Shown one piece after another: positions 44,840 through 52,793 of a stretch of DNA of 64,000 nucleotides. Source of the DNA: Croceibacterium soli (GTDB taxonomy: Bacteria > Pseudomonadota > Alphaproteobacteria > Sphingomonadales > Sphingomonadaceae); assembly GCF_009828065.1 (NCBI RefSeq), contig NZ_WTYK01000006.1, positions 124,001 through 188,000 of the forward strand. The letters run 5' to 3'. The notes below the pieces were generated by a model, which saw nothing but the letters and a program-made list of their open reading frames with translations, had not been told where the DNA came from and ran no database searches. The position numbers and the translations under genes were made by a program. Within the stretch, counting starts at the first letter, position 1. Each line of letters begins with the position of its first letter.

Positions 44840-45133
44840 GCGCCGGTCTCCTCCACTTGCGGCGCGCGCTGTAGCGCCTCGGCCGGGCGCTGCCTAGGGC
44901 TAGCGGCCGCTGGTGAATCGCCGCCGAACGCTCCGGCCGCCGAAGCCATGGCGCGGTTCGTCGCATAGCGGGGAGCCTTTCGCGCGATGGGCGGTCCTCT
45001 CCAATCTGAACGGCGGACCGGATTGGAGGCTGCCGAGAGCGATACGAACGAATAAGCCCGAGCCCAACGGCCGGGTCGCGGGAGGGCGGCAGGCGACTGC
45101 CGCCCTCTCTTCATCTCAAGCTGGCGGCCGATA
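44840..45133. other. Non-coding gap with a perfect hairpin
   Basis: No supported gene lies in these 294 bases. Bases 45082-45107 are GAGGGCGGCAG-GCGA-CTGCCGCCCTC, a perfect 11-bp stem with a GNRA-type loop, followed on the plus strand by TCTTCATC. It may end the minus-strand unit stopping at 45134, or a short plus-strand RNA; the T-containing side favours the latter. Confidence 0.5.
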
Positions 45134-45409
45134 TCATTCCGGCGTCGGCGATGGGCCAGGGCTTTCCTCGCCGAGAGGCACATTGGTCATCGGCGTGTCC
45201 GGAACGTCGACCGGCACGCCTTCGGCATCCGAATCGCCGACGATCAGATCGCCGCCGCCGGCGTCGGTCACGCCGGCTTCGTAAGTCGGTTCGGCCTGTT
45301 CCTGGCCCGTGCCGAACATCCCGAACTGCCAAAGAAGCAGAAGCAGGATCGCCAGCGCGCCGAGGATCAGCAGCCAGCGCCCGCCGGAGTTCGCCTCAGG
45401 GTTCGCCAT
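45134..45409 (-). CDS. Small single-span membrane protein, unknown
   Basis: The 91-residue product has one membrane helix (ILGALAILLLLLWQFGMF, residues 15-32) after a short Asn/Gly-rich head, and an acidic, Pro-rich tail (YEAGVTDAGGGDLIVGDSDAEGVPVDV). The orientation is probably N-in with the acidic tail outside. Its start overlaps the stop of the upstream small gene by 14 bp, so the two are likely translated together. Confidence 0.72.
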   Translation of the reverse strand: MANPEANSGGRWLLILGALAILLLLLWQFGMFGTGQEQAEPTYEAGVTDAGGGDLIVGDSDAEGVPVDVPDTPMTNVPLGEESPGPSPTPE

Positions 45410-45635
45410 CGTCTTCCTCCCTCTCGGTCGGCCGCCGGCTGCCCGCGCCGGTCACGTCCTCGCCGGTTTCCTGCGCCATCCGGCGGCCGGGCTGCTGGTC
45501 CATGCCGCCGCCCATCGTCCGCCGTTCGGATGGCTCCGGCTCGCCCGCCGGCCAGGTGCGGTTCTCGGGATCGGACGCATCGCCGTCGAGGCGGTCCACG
45601 TCGCCGGGTTTGCGCGGATCGTTGTTGCGCTTCAT
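45396..45635 (-). CDS. Small acidic hydrophilic protein, unknown
   Basis: The 79-residue protein lacks hydrophobic segments and is rich in Asp, Glu, Arg and Pro (DPRKPGDVDRLDGDASDPENR; EREEDDGEP). It looks intrinsically disordered. The ATG at 45635 is chosen because upstream sequence lies in the 3' part of the zinc-ribbon gene's intergenic region. No family recognised. Confidence 0.6.
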   Translation of the reverse strand: MKRNNDPRKPGDVDRLDGDASDPENRTWPAGEPEPSERRTMGGGMDQQPGRRMAQETGEDVTGAGSRRPTEREEDDGEP

Positions 45636-45660
45636 CGCCTGCCTCTCGTTCCTGCCAGCC

Positions 45661-46029
45661 TCAGTCGAAGATCTCCTCGAGCCAGCTCTTGCGCTTCTTG
45701 TAGTGCGGCTTGCTGCCATAGCCCTGCCCGCCGCCGTGGCCGTAGCCGCCATGGTCGTAGCTGCGGGTATCCCACGGGCTCTGCTGCCCGCCGCCGGCCT
45801 GGTGGAGCGGCGCGGAAGGCTGCGGCTGGGCGGACGGAGCCTGCTGCTGGGCAGGGGCCGGCACTTGCGCGGCGCTGCGCTCGACTATCTTGTCGAGCTC
45901 GCCGCGGTCGAGCCACACGCCCCGGCATTGCGGGCAATAGTCGATCTCGATCCCCTGCCGATCGCTCATCGCCAAGGGGACCCGGCAGACCGGGCATTGC
46001 ATGGCGGCGACTTCGTCCTGGCTGCGCAT
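45661..46029 (-). CDS. TFIIB-type zinc-ribbon protein
   Basis: The 122-residue protein has a zf-TFIIB domain near residues 10-45: MQCPVCRVPLAMSDRQGIEIDYCPQCRGVWLDRGEL, with two CxxC pairs coordinating zinc. After it comes a low-complexity Gln/Pro/Gly/His tail (YDHGGYGHGGGQGYG) and a basic end (KKRKSWLEEIFD). Such small proteins are common and uncharacterised. GGAGG lies 11 nt before ATG 46029; an internal ATG at 46002 is possible. Confidence 0.82.
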   Translation of the reverse strand: MRSQDEVAAMQCPVCRVPLAMSDRQGIEIDYCPQCRGVWLDRGELDKIVERSAAQVPAPAQQQAPSAQPQPSAPLHQAGGGQQSPWDTRSYDHGGYGHGGGQGYGSKPHYKKRKSWLEEIFD

Positions 46030-46105
46030 CTGTCTTGTGTCCTCCCGGTGGTGGTTGCTGCCTGCGATCAACGGGCCTGTGCGGTCCATGTTCCGCTCGT
46101 GAAGC

Positions 46106-46900
46106 TCAGTCGCCGAAGCTGTCGATACCTTGCTGGACTTCGTCGAGACCGTCGGCTTCCGCGTCGGATGGTTCGGGCGCCTGCTCGGGCTCCGGAGCCG
46201 GTTCCGCTTCGGGCAAAGTAATCGCGGGCTGCTCCACGGGTGGCGGAGCGCCCTTCAGCGGCGCCGCCGGGCCGGCCAGCGATCGCTCGATGTCTGCCGC
46301 CATGGCGGCGGCTTCGGGCATGTCCTGGTGGACCGAGAGGGCCTCGCGCTGCTCTTGCAGCGCTGCGACGCGCTCTGCCTCAGGCAGGCGCGCCGCTTCG
46401 ATGTAGAAACTGGCGAGCTGGACCCACGGCGCTGTCTCGCTCTCCACGTTCTCCGCCCAGCGGCTGAACGGGCCGCCGGCGGGTGCCCATTCGCCGTCCA
46501 CCCGCTCAAGGAAGAACAGTACCCGCGCGCCGGGCGGGAAAATGCGGCGGATGCAGGCGCCGGAATAGGCCGATGGATGCGCCTCGCCGAACGCCAGGGG
46601 ATCGCTCGCGCCCCCCGCATCGTCCCCCGGCCCGGCGAGGTACATGCCGGGCATGACCAAGTTGCCGGTCGGCATCAGCCCCTTGAGCGCGGCGAGCGGC
46701 CGAACCTCGATCTTCGCCGCCTGCGGCTCCAGCGCCGCTCCCGCCGTGCCGCCGACGACTTCCCCCAGCAGCACCAGATCAGCCGTCCGCGCCAGCTCGA
46801 GGTTAGTCGGCAAGGAATAGCCCGGCGCCGGGCTGCAGGCGAACGCCGCAGCCGGCGCTGCCGCGAGGACCAGGGCTAAGGCGGACGCAAGAATTCGCAT
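46106..46900 (-). CDS. Secreted protein with Pro/Glu-rich tail, unknown
   Basis: The 264-residue product has a signal peptide (LASALALVLAAAPAAAFA) followed immediately by a Cys (ACSPAPG), so it may be a lipoprotein. The central part holds ARVLFFLERVDGEW, reminiscent of tissue-inhibitor-like domains. The C-terminal 50 residues are Pro/Glu/Ala-rich (PEAEPAPEPEQAPEPSDAEAD). I cannot name a family. Confidence 0.75.
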   Translation of the reverse strand: MRILASALALVLAAAPAAAFACSPAPGYSLPTNLELARTADLVLLGEVVGGTAGAALEPQAAKIEVRPLAALKGLMPTGNLVMPGMYLAGPGDDAGGASDPLAFGEAHPSAYSGACIRRIFPPGARVLFFLERVDGEWAPAGGPFSRWAENVESETAPWVQLASFYIEAARLPEAERVAALQEQREALSVHQDMPEAAAMAADIERSLAGPAAPLKGAPPPVEQPAITLPEAEPAPEPEQAPEPSDAEADGLDEVQQGIDSFGD

Positions 46901-47230
46901 GACTGGCGCTCCGTTGGGTGGCGGGATCATGGCACAGAACGGGCGTGGGGCGAAATGGTGGCGGGCGGGGCCGTGTGTGAGGCCATTTTGGGCACGCAAA
47001 GGCGCGAAGGCGCAAAGGGACAGGTCGCAATCCTAAGTTTCTCACACGAAGGCACGAAGACACGAAGGGGTGTGCCGGCGGCCTTCGTGACTTCGTGTGG
47101 GTCAATCCGCCGCTGCGCGGCGAGCCCCGTGATCAGCCGCAGATCGATCCGACCTGGACGCATCTACTCCCCTCCCGCTTTTGGGGGGAGGGGCTGGGGG
47201 TGGGCAGCGCTAGGTGTGGGGTAGCAGCCG
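46901..47230. other. Non-coding gap with several short repeats
   Basis: These 330 bases hold no supported gene. They contain a run of GGCGCGAAGGCGCAAAG-type units (46992-47020), CACGAAGGCACGAAGACACGAAGG (47045-47068) with an inverted partner CCTTCGTGACTTCGTGTG (47081-47098), and a C/G-rich palindrome CCCCTCCCGCTTTTGGGGGGAGGGG (47167-47191). These are short interspersed repeats, probably decayed. Confidence 0.6.
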
Positions 47231-47497
47231 TTAGGCGGCTTTCACTCTGGGAGCAGGTGCCCCGCGCAGGAGGCCTTCGGTGCTGAGGTCCTCATCGATG
47301 TCGGGCCAATGTATGCCGTAGCCGGCACCGATCTTCTCCCAATGCGCACGCTGCGCCGGAGTCGCTTCGAACAAGCGGGGATACCAGGCGAGCGGCACGG
47401 CGATGGTGCGGCCGTCCATCAGGTCGACGATCAGGCGGTCCTCGTCGAAACGGACGTCGGCTACGCGCTCGTCAGCGGCTGCCGCCAAAATACCCAT
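47231..47497 (-). CDS. DUF2442 domain protein
   Basis: The 88-residue protein fits DUF2442: VADVRFDEDRLIVDLMDGRTIAVPLAWYPRLFEATPAQRAHWEKIGAGYGIHWPDIDEDLST. It overlaps the DUF4160 gene by 26 bp on the same strand, so they are translated as a pair. DUF2442/DUF4160 pairs are common and have been proposed as toxin-antitoxin-like, without firm proof known to me. ATG 47497 is chosen because the conserved domain starts just after it. Confidence 0.85.
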   Translation of the reverse strand: MGILAAAADERVADVRFDEDRLIVDLMDGRTIAVPLAWYPRLFEATPAQRAHWEKIGAGYGIHWPDIDEDLSTEGLLRGAPAPRVKAA

Positions 47498-47714
47498 GCC
47501 AAGCCTCCAGAAGCATTGCCCGATGCTCACGGACAAGCTCGAGTATCCTCCCGATCTCCTTCGGCTTCAAGCCGGACGAACGCGCCAGCGACAGCGCCTC
47601 GAGCCATACTTTCGCCGTTCCCTCGCCGCGATCGACGTGGACATGGGGCGGCTCGTATGGTTCGTGGCTGTAGAAGTAGAACCGATAACCCTCGATGCGA
47701 AGGATCGTAGGCAT
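47472..47714 (-). CDS. DUF4160 domain protein
   Basis: The 80-residue protein is a full DUF4160: MPTILRIEGYRFYFYSHEPYEPPHVHVDRGEGTAKVWLEALSLA. It has conserved His pairs (EPPHVHV) that could bind metal. It is the upstream member of the DUF4160-DUF2442 pair. Function unproven; a toxin-antitoxin-like role is a hypothesis. Confidence 0.85.
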   Translation of the reverse strand: MPTILRIEGYRFYFYSHEPYEPPHVHVDRGEGTAKVWLEALSLARSSGLKPKEIGRILELVREHRAMLLEAWHGYFGGSR

Positions 47715-47740
47715 CGGCTCGCCCTCAGACTGTCGCAGCC

Positions 47741-48805
47741 CTACTCCGCCGCCTGCGCCCCCGCGTCATCCCCGAACAGCCCCGGCCCGTCGCCCTCGTC
47801 TGCCTGGTTCGCGGCTTCGCTCTTCTTGGCGTTGCGGCGGGAGTCGAAGCTGGACCAGACGTCGTTCCAGTTTCCGCGGGTGGCGGCCTTGGAATATTCC
47901 GTAGCGCGGGTTTCGAAGAAGTTGGCGTGCTCGACGCCGTTGAGCAGCGGGGCGAGCCAGGGGAGGGGGTGGTCTTCGACCATGTAGATCGCCGGCAGGC
48001 CGAGCTGGCCGAGGCGCCAGTCGGCGATGTAGCGGATGTACTTCTTGATCTCCTTGGCGGTCATGCCCGGCACGGGGCCAGCCTCGAACGCGAGATCGAT
48101 GAAGGCATCCTCCAGCCGCACCGTCTTCTGGCACATGTCGATGATGTCTTCCTTGACCGACTTGGTCAGGCAGTTCCGTTCCGCGCAGAAGGCGTGGAAC
48201 AGCTTGGTGATGCCTTCGCAGTGCAGACTCTCGTCGCGCACGCTCCAGCTGACGATCTGGCCCATGCCCTTCATCTTGTTGAAGCGCGGGAAGTTCATCA
48301 GCATGGCGAAGCTGGCGAACAGCTGCAGGCCTTCGGTGAAGCCGCCGAACATCGCCAGGGTGCGGGCGATATCCTCATCACTGTCGACGCCGAACTGGGC
48401 GAGGTAATCATGCTTGTCGCGCATCTCCTCGTACTCGAGGAACATGCCGTATTCGCTTTCCGGCATGCCGATGGTGTCGAGCAGGTGGCTGTAGGCGGCG
48501 ATGTGCACCGTCTCCATGTTGGAGAAAGCTGCGAGCATCATCTTGACCTCGGTCGGCTTGAACACGCGGCCGTATTTGTCGTGGTAGCAATCCTGCACCT
48601 CGATGTCGGCCTGGGTGAAGAAGCGGAAGATCTGCGTGAGCAGGTTGCGCTCGTGCTCGGAGAGCTTCTGCGCCCAGTCGCGGCAATCCTCCCCCAGCGG
48701 CACCTCCTCCGGCATCCAGTGGATCTGCTGCTGGCGCTTCCAGAACTCGTAAGCCCAGGGGTATTCGAACGGCTTGTAGGTCTTGCGGGCTTCGAGCAGC
48801 GACAT
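47741..48805 (-). CDS. nrdB: Ribonucleoside-diphosphate reductase beta subunit
   Basis: The 354-residue protein is the radical-generating small subunit of class I ribonucleotide reductase. Metal-site residues are visible: the first Glu/Asp in EVQDCYHDKY-type ligands, ETVHIAAYSHLLD (Glu, His and the radical Tyr candidate), SWSVRDESLHCEG (Glu and His). The Ala-rich C-terminal tail is what docks with NrdA. It begins 23 bp downstream of an NrdR-like site. Its partner nrdA is 1.7 kb away on the same strand. Confidence 0.93.
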   Translation of the reverse strand: MSLLEARKTYKPFEYPWAYEFWKRQQQIHWMPEEVPLGEDCRDWAQKLSEHERNLLTQIFRFFTQADIEVQDCYHDKYGRVFKPTEVKMMLAAFSNMETVHIAAYSHLLDTIGMPESEYGMFLEYEEMRDKHDYLAQFGVDSDEDIARTLAMFGGFTEGLQLFASFAMLMNFPRFNKMKGMGQIVSWSVRDESLHCEGITKLFHAFCAERNCLTKSVKEDIIDMCQKTVRLEDAFIDLAFEAGPVPGMTAKEIKKYIRYIADWRLGQLGLPAIYMVEDHPLPWLAPLLNGVEHANFFETRATEYSKAATRGNWNDVWSSFDSRRNAKKSEAANQADEGDGPGLFGDDAGAQAAE

Positions 48806-48827
48806 CTGGTATCTCCGTACGGCGTTA

Positions 48828-48852
48828 CCCCCGATATATAGCGGATCGGGGG
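48828..48852 (-). promoter_or_regulatory. NrdR-like box and palindrome upstream of nrdB
   Basis: CCCCGATATATAGCGG (48829-48844) matches the NrdR box pattern acaCwATATATwGtgt at 11 of 16 positions, including the ATATAT core and the flanking C and G. It lies inside a larger inverted repeat CCCCCGAT-N9-ATCGGGGG. NrdR represses ribonucleotide reductase genes when dATP is high. The match is partial. Confidence 0.5.
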
Positions 48853-49099
48853 AAAATTCCTATCGTTTTGCGCCGGGTTGCGGCGCTTCGCGGGCGAATG
48901 ACCTGGCGTGGACCCCAGCCGAATCGCGCCCCGCTCGCCCGTTGTCCCTGGCTGCGACGCTATGCCCTGCGGCGGCCGGGGCGAAGGGTGGCCGGTGTCT
49001 CGTCTGGGGAAAACCCGCCGACGCGCGGAACGGTCCGTCGCAAGCGGCGGAACTTGCGGGGCCGCTGCGCGGTTGAACGGGGGAAGGAGACCACCAGCC

Positions 49100-49408
49100 A
49101 TGTGGAAGATCATGCCCGAGCAGCAGCAGCGGGGCGCTCAGATCGAGCGCCGCAAGCGCGGCGCTGCGCCGGAGGAAGCCGTGGCGGACCGGTCGGCCCA
49201 GGATCACGATTATGCCGATCTCGACCTCTCCCCAGACGGGCAGCCGCGAGAGGATATCGACTATCCCGCCGACAGCATCCCCGACCGCGAAGGCGACATC
49301 ACCCCCACGGCGCCCGACGCGCACGTCGAGTGGGACAGCATCGTCCAGCCGGAGCGGACCGAACGTGGCGACGGCGACCGCCACGATGACATCGAGAGAG
49401 GAGCCTGA
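49100..49408 (+). CDS. Small acidic hydrophilic protein, unknown
   Basis: The 102-residue protein has no hydrophobic segment and is rich in Asp, Glu, Arg and Pro (DHDYADLDLSPDGQPREDIDYPADSIPDREGD). GAAGGAG lies 9 nt before ATG 49100. It is followed 2 bp later by another small acidic gene, an obvious two-gene unit. It lies between nrdB and nrdA on the opposite strand. No family recognised. Confidence 0.65.
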   Translation: MWKIMPEQQQRGAQIERRKRGAAPEEAVADRSAQDHDYADLDLSPDGQPREDIDYPADSIPDREGDITPTAPDAHVEWDSIVQPERTERGDGDRHDDIERGA

Positions 49409-49410
49409 CC

Positions 49411-49659
49411 ATGGGCGAGTACGAACCCGACGATTCGCGAGACGTCACGCTGAGCAACCACCAGGCCCCCGGCGAGCCGCCGCGCACCGGCCCGCGCGAG
49501 GACGAAGCGCGCGCCCGCGCGTTGCAGGACAAAGTGTCCGACAAGGACAAGGACACCGCGCACAACGCGGAAGGCGAGAAGGAAGAAGGTTTCGCCAAGC
49601 GCGAGGACGGCAGCGGAGACGTGGAGGCCGACGAGAGCTCGGTCCCGTTCGGCAACTAG
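49411..49659 (+). CDS. Small acidic hydrophilic protein, unknown
   Basis: The 82-residue product is highly charged (DPREDEARARALQDKVSDKDKDTAHNAEGEKEEGF) and probably disordered. It sits 2 bp after the preceding small gene and shares its composition. I cannot assign a family; stress-related roles are common for such proteins but unproven here. Confidence 0.62.
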   Translation: MGEYEPDDSRDVTLSNHQAPGEPPRTGPREDEARARALQDKVSDKDKDTAHNAEGEKEEGFAKREDGSGDVEADESSVPFGN

Positions 49660-49663
49660 GCTG

Positions 49664-49975
49664 CTATCGCGTGCGCCGCGCTACCAGAGCGGAATAGCGG
49701 CGCGAGAGATCCAGCAGCACGAGGATCGGAGTCGACCACAGCCAGGTAAGCAGCGCCGCTTCGACCCAGTTGCGGCTTTCCGGCAGGCGGATCGAGCAGG
49801 TGACGAACTCGACCGCGCCGGTCGGCTGGCAGCTTGACGGCCAGTAGGCGTTGTTCAGCAGGTACACGCCGAGCAGGATCCAGCCCGCCTGCGCTAGGTA
49901 CAATGCGAGATAGCGCGAAAGGCCGAGATCGGCCTTGCCGTGGTACTTCCCCGTCCTGATCGTCGGTACGCCCAT
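49664..49975 (-). CDS. Small membrane protein, unknown
   Basis: The 103-residue protein has two hydrophobic segments (LALYLAQAGWILLGVYLLNN near residues 22-42, and AALLTWLWSTPILVLLDL near residues 74-91). A Cys pair lies in the connecting loop (SSCQPTGAVEFVTCSI), suggesting a disulfide outside the cytoplasm. It ends with an Arg-rich tail. It converges on the small acidic gene with 4 bp between stops. No family recognised. Confidence 0.65.
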   Translation of the reverse strand: MGVPTIRTGKYHGKADLGLSRYLALYLAQAGWILLGVYLLNNAYWPSSCQPTGAVEFVTCSIRLPESRNWVEAALLTWLWSTPILVLLDLSRRYSALVARRTR

Positions 49976-50119
49976 GCCCAGTGACGTACGCGGAAAACGG
50001 TTAAGAATCCCTTGCTTGCGCTCACCCTGGACCGCCGGAGCCGAAAACATCGGCGGGCGCTGCATCCATTCGCGCCGGGGCGCGTTGATGGGCGAAGCAA
50101 CTCGCACCAGGAGAGCATC

Positions 50120-50386
50120 ATGACCGACGCAAGCACGATCCGGGAACACATGGAAGTCATCGGCGCCGACGGCGTGCACGTCGGCACGGTCGACAAAGTC
50201 GAAGGCGGCCGGATCAAGCTGACCAAGGCGGATTCGGGCGCGCAGATCGAGGGCGCGGAAGGCGGCCACTCCGGCCACCACCACTACGTTTCGCTTGGCC
50301 TGGTCGCGGACGTCGAAGGCGACCAGGTGCGCCTCAGCGCAACCGGCGAAAACGCGGTGCTGTTCGAGGAGGAAGAGGGGGACTGA
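50120..50386 (+). CDS. DUF2171/PRC-barrel-like protein
   Basis: The 88-residue protein fits DUF2171: IREHMEVIGADGVHVGTVDKVEGGRIKLTKAD, then GGHSGHHHYVSLGLVADVEGDQVRLS. The His cluster HSGHHH near residues 50-55 could bind metal. GGAGAG precedes the ATG. Members often respond to stress; function is not established. A family C repeat half follows after the stop. Confidence 0.83.
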   Translation: MTDASTIREHMEVIGADGVHVGTVDKVEGGRIKLTKADSGAQIEGAEGGHSGHHHYVSLGLVADVEGDQVRLSATGENAVLFEEEEGD

Positions 50387-50424
50387 GGAACCCCGCGCGG
50401 AGGCGCTGGATCGACAGAGCCAGG

Positions 50425-50480
50425 CCACTCCCCCTCCGTCAGCGCTGCGCGCTGCCACCTCCCCCAGAGGGGGAGGATTT
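50425..50480. repeat. Partial family C repeat downstream of the DUF2171 gene
   Basis: CCACTCCCCCTCCGTCAGC, GCGCTGCGCGCTGCC and CACCTCCCCCAGAGGGGGAGGA correspond to one half of the family C element. CCTCCCCC-AGA-GGGGGAGG is a hairpin followed by ATTTTT, so it can also serve as a terminator for the DUF2171 gene. Confidence 0.75.
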
Positions 50481-50486
50481 TTGGGC

Positions 50487-52523
50487 CTATTGGCAGGCGA
50501 GACACTCGTCGTAGTCGGTGGTCGGCAGCTCGTACTTCGCCGCCTCCGGCGTGTTGTCCGCCTCCACGCCGCCGGCGAAACCGGCGCGCTGAACCGACTT
50601 GCTCCGCAGGTAGTAGAGCGACTTGATGCCTTTCTCCCAGGCCTGGAAGTGGAGCATCGCCAGGTCCCACTTGTCGACGTCGGCCGGGATGAACAGGTTC
50701 AGGCTCTGCGCCTGATCGATATACGGCGTGCGGTCGGCGGCGAATTCGAGCAGCCAGCGCTGGTCGATCTCGAAGCTGGTCTTGTAGACCGCCTTTTCCT
50801 CCGGCGAGAGGAAGTCGAGGTGCTGGACCGAGCCGCCCTTCTCCAGGATCGAGTTCCACACGTTGGTCGAATCCTTGCTCTTCGAAGCGAGCAGCTTCTG
50901 GAGGTAGGGGTTCTTGACCACGAATGAGCCCGACAGGGTCTTGTGGGTGTAGATGTTCGCCGGGATCGGCTCGATGCAGGCGCTGGTGCCGCCGCAGATG
51001 ATGCTGATCGAGGCGGTCGGGGCGATCGCCATCTTGCAGCTGAAGCGCTCCATCGCGCCCATCTCCTCGGCATCGGGGCAGGCGCCGCGCTCTTCCGCCA
51101 GGACCATCGAGGCCTCGTTGGCGGCGGCCGAGATGTGCTTGAACATCTTCAGGTTCCAGACTTTGGCCATCGGGCTTTCGAAGCCGATGCCCTTCATCTG
51201 CAGGAACGAGTGGAAACCCATGACGCCGAGGCCGACCGAGCGTTCGCGGCTGGCCGAGTACTTGGCGCGGGCCATCTCGTCCGGCGCGCGGTCGATGTAG
51301 TCCTGCAGCACGTTGTCGAGGAAGCGCATCACGTCCTCGATGAAGGCCTTGTCGCCGTTCCATTGGTCCCAGGTCTCGAGGTTGAGCGAGGACAGGCAGC
51401 AGACCGCCGTGCGATCGTTGCCGAGGTGGTCGCGGCCGGTCGGCAGGGTGATTTCCGAGCACAAGTTCGAGGTCGAGACCTTGAGGCCGAGATCGCGGTG
51501 ATGCTTCGGCATCATCCGGTTCACGGTGTCGGAGAAGACGATGTAGGGCTCGCCCGTGGCGAGGCGGGTTTCGACCAGCTTCTGGAACAGGCTGCGGGCG
51601 TCGACCGTGGCGCGGACCGAGCCGTCCTTCGGGCTCTTGAGGTCCCACGGCTCGCCGGCGCGGACCGCTTCCATGAAGGCGTCGGACAGCAGCACGCCGT
51701 GGTGCAGGTTGAGCGCCTTGCGGTTGAAATCGCCCGACGGCTTACGGATCTCGAGGAACTCCTCGATCTCCGGGTGGCTCACGTCGAGGTAGCAGGCGGC
51801 CGAGCCGCGCCGCAGCGAGCCCTGCGAGATGGCGAGCGTGAGGCTGTCCATCACCCGCACGAACGGGATGATGCCGCTGGTCTTGCCGTTGAGGCCGACC
51901 GGCTCCCCGATCCCGCGCACGTTGCCCCAGTAAGTGCCGATGCCGCCGCCGCGGCTGGCCAGCCAGACGTTCTCGTTCCAGGTGCCGACGATGCCTTCCA
52001 GGCTGTCGTCGACCGAGTTGAGGTAGCAGGAGATCGGCAGGCCGCGCCCGGTGCCGCCGTTCGACAGCACGGGAGTCGCCGGCATGAACCACAGGCGGGA
52101 GATATAGTCGTAGAGCCGCTGGGCGTGCGCCTGGTCGTCCGCATAGGCATCGGCGACGCGGGCGAAGAGATCCTGGTAGCTTTCGCCGGGCAGCAGATAG
52201 CGGTCGGTGAGGGTGTCCTTGCCGAACTCGGTCAGCAGCGCATCGCGCGACGGATCGGTCTCGATCACGAAGCGGCGCGCGTGGACGGCTTTCGAATCCG
52301 TTTCCGGCTGCATCGCCGCCTTCACGGCTTCCGCCATCGCCCCGGCGGCGGCCGTTTCGACCACCAGCCCTTCGCTGCCGTCTTTCCTGTCCATCGTCAT
52401 CGCCTGTCCGCTTTTCTGTTTCGCCCCGGGGGTGGCCGGCGCCGTCTTCATGTCGCCTTCGGCCACCGCGTCTTCGCTCTGATCGAGGCCCATTGCCGCT
52501 TCATCCCCGTTTCGAAAATCCAT
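50487..52523 (-). CDS. nrdA: Ribonucleoside-diphosphate reductase alpha subunit
   Basis: The 678-residue protein is the catalytic large subunit of class I ribonucleotide reductase. Active-site features: redox Cys in LPISCYLNS, the SNLCSEITLP motif (Asn, Cys, Glu), the second redox Cys region and C-terminal CLACQ, the pair that regenerates the active site. It has no obvious ATP-cone domain of full size at the N-terminus; instead there is a low-complexity Glu/Ala-rich leader (about residues 1-80). ATG 52523 is the first good start. The partner nrdB is downstream on the same strand, separated by four small genes. Confidence 0.95.
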   Translation of the reverse strand: MDFRNGDEAAMGLDQSEDAVAEGDMKTAPATPGAKQKSGQAMTMDRKDGSEGLVVETAAAGAMAEAVKAAMQPETDSKAVHARRFVIETDPSRDALLTEFGKDTLTDRYLLPGESYQDLFARVADAYADDQAHAQRLYDYISRLWFMPATPVLSNGGTGRGLPISCYLNSVDDSLEGIVGTWNENVWLASRGGGIGTYWGNVRGIGEPVGLNGKTSGIIPFVRVMDSLTLAISQGSLRRGSAACYLDVSHPEIEEFLEIRKPSGDFNRKALNLHHGVLLSDAFMEAVRAGEPWDLKSPKDGSVRATVDARSLFQKLVETRLATGEPYIVFSDTVNRMMPKHHRDLGLKVSTSNLCSEITLPTGRDHLGNDRTAVCCLSSLNLETWDQWNGDKAFIEDVMRFLDNVLQDYIDRAPDEMARAKYSASRERSVGLGVMGFHSFLQMKGIGFESPMAKVWNLKMFKHISAAANEASMVLAEERGACPDAEEMGAMERFSCKMAIAPTASISIICGGTSACIEPIPANIYTHKTLSGSFVVKNPYLQKLLASKSKDSTNVWNSILEKGGSVQHLDFLSPEEKAVYKTSFEIDQRWLLEFAADRTPYIDQAQSLNLFIPADVDKWDLAMLHFQAWEKGIKSLYYLRSKSVQRAGFAGGVEADNTPEAAKYELPTTDYDECLACQ

Positions 52524-52737
52524 GATCTCGTGTCCCCCGATCCAGCTTCCGGCGGCGCCCCGCCTGGATCGGCGAAGGCGCGATGTTCCGCATTCGTTCG
52601 AATCGCGGGGCGAACAAGCACCCTAGCAATTCGCCTGCTATCAGCGGGAAAAACTTATCCCGCTGTTGTCCCCAGCCGATCGCACGGACCGCGCCCAAGC
52701 CCCGATTCCCGCACCCGGCGTACCCCCGTCACGCCAC

Positions 52738-52793
52738 ATGCTAAATCTAGGTCTTGTGGGTAGCCCCCGCAACCTGACCACAACACATAGTGA
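52738..52793 (-). promoter_or_regulatory. Two NrdR-box-like sites upstream of nrdA
   Basis: CCACAACACATAGTGA (52778-52793) matches the NrdR pattern at 12 of 16 positions with good outer arms. ATGCTAAATCTAGGTC (52738-52753) matches about 9. They are 40 bp apart, close to four helical turns. The second is weak, so this is a candidate pair only. Confidence 0.42.

Noticed and set aside
44836-45183. Minus-strand frame upstream of argB as a gene
   Set aside because: It is low-complexity Arg/Ala-rich sequence, overlaps argB and the 45082 hairpin, and lacks a ribosome binding site.
46992-47068. CRISPR-like repeats
   Set aside because: Units are short, abut without unique spacers, and no cas genes are present.
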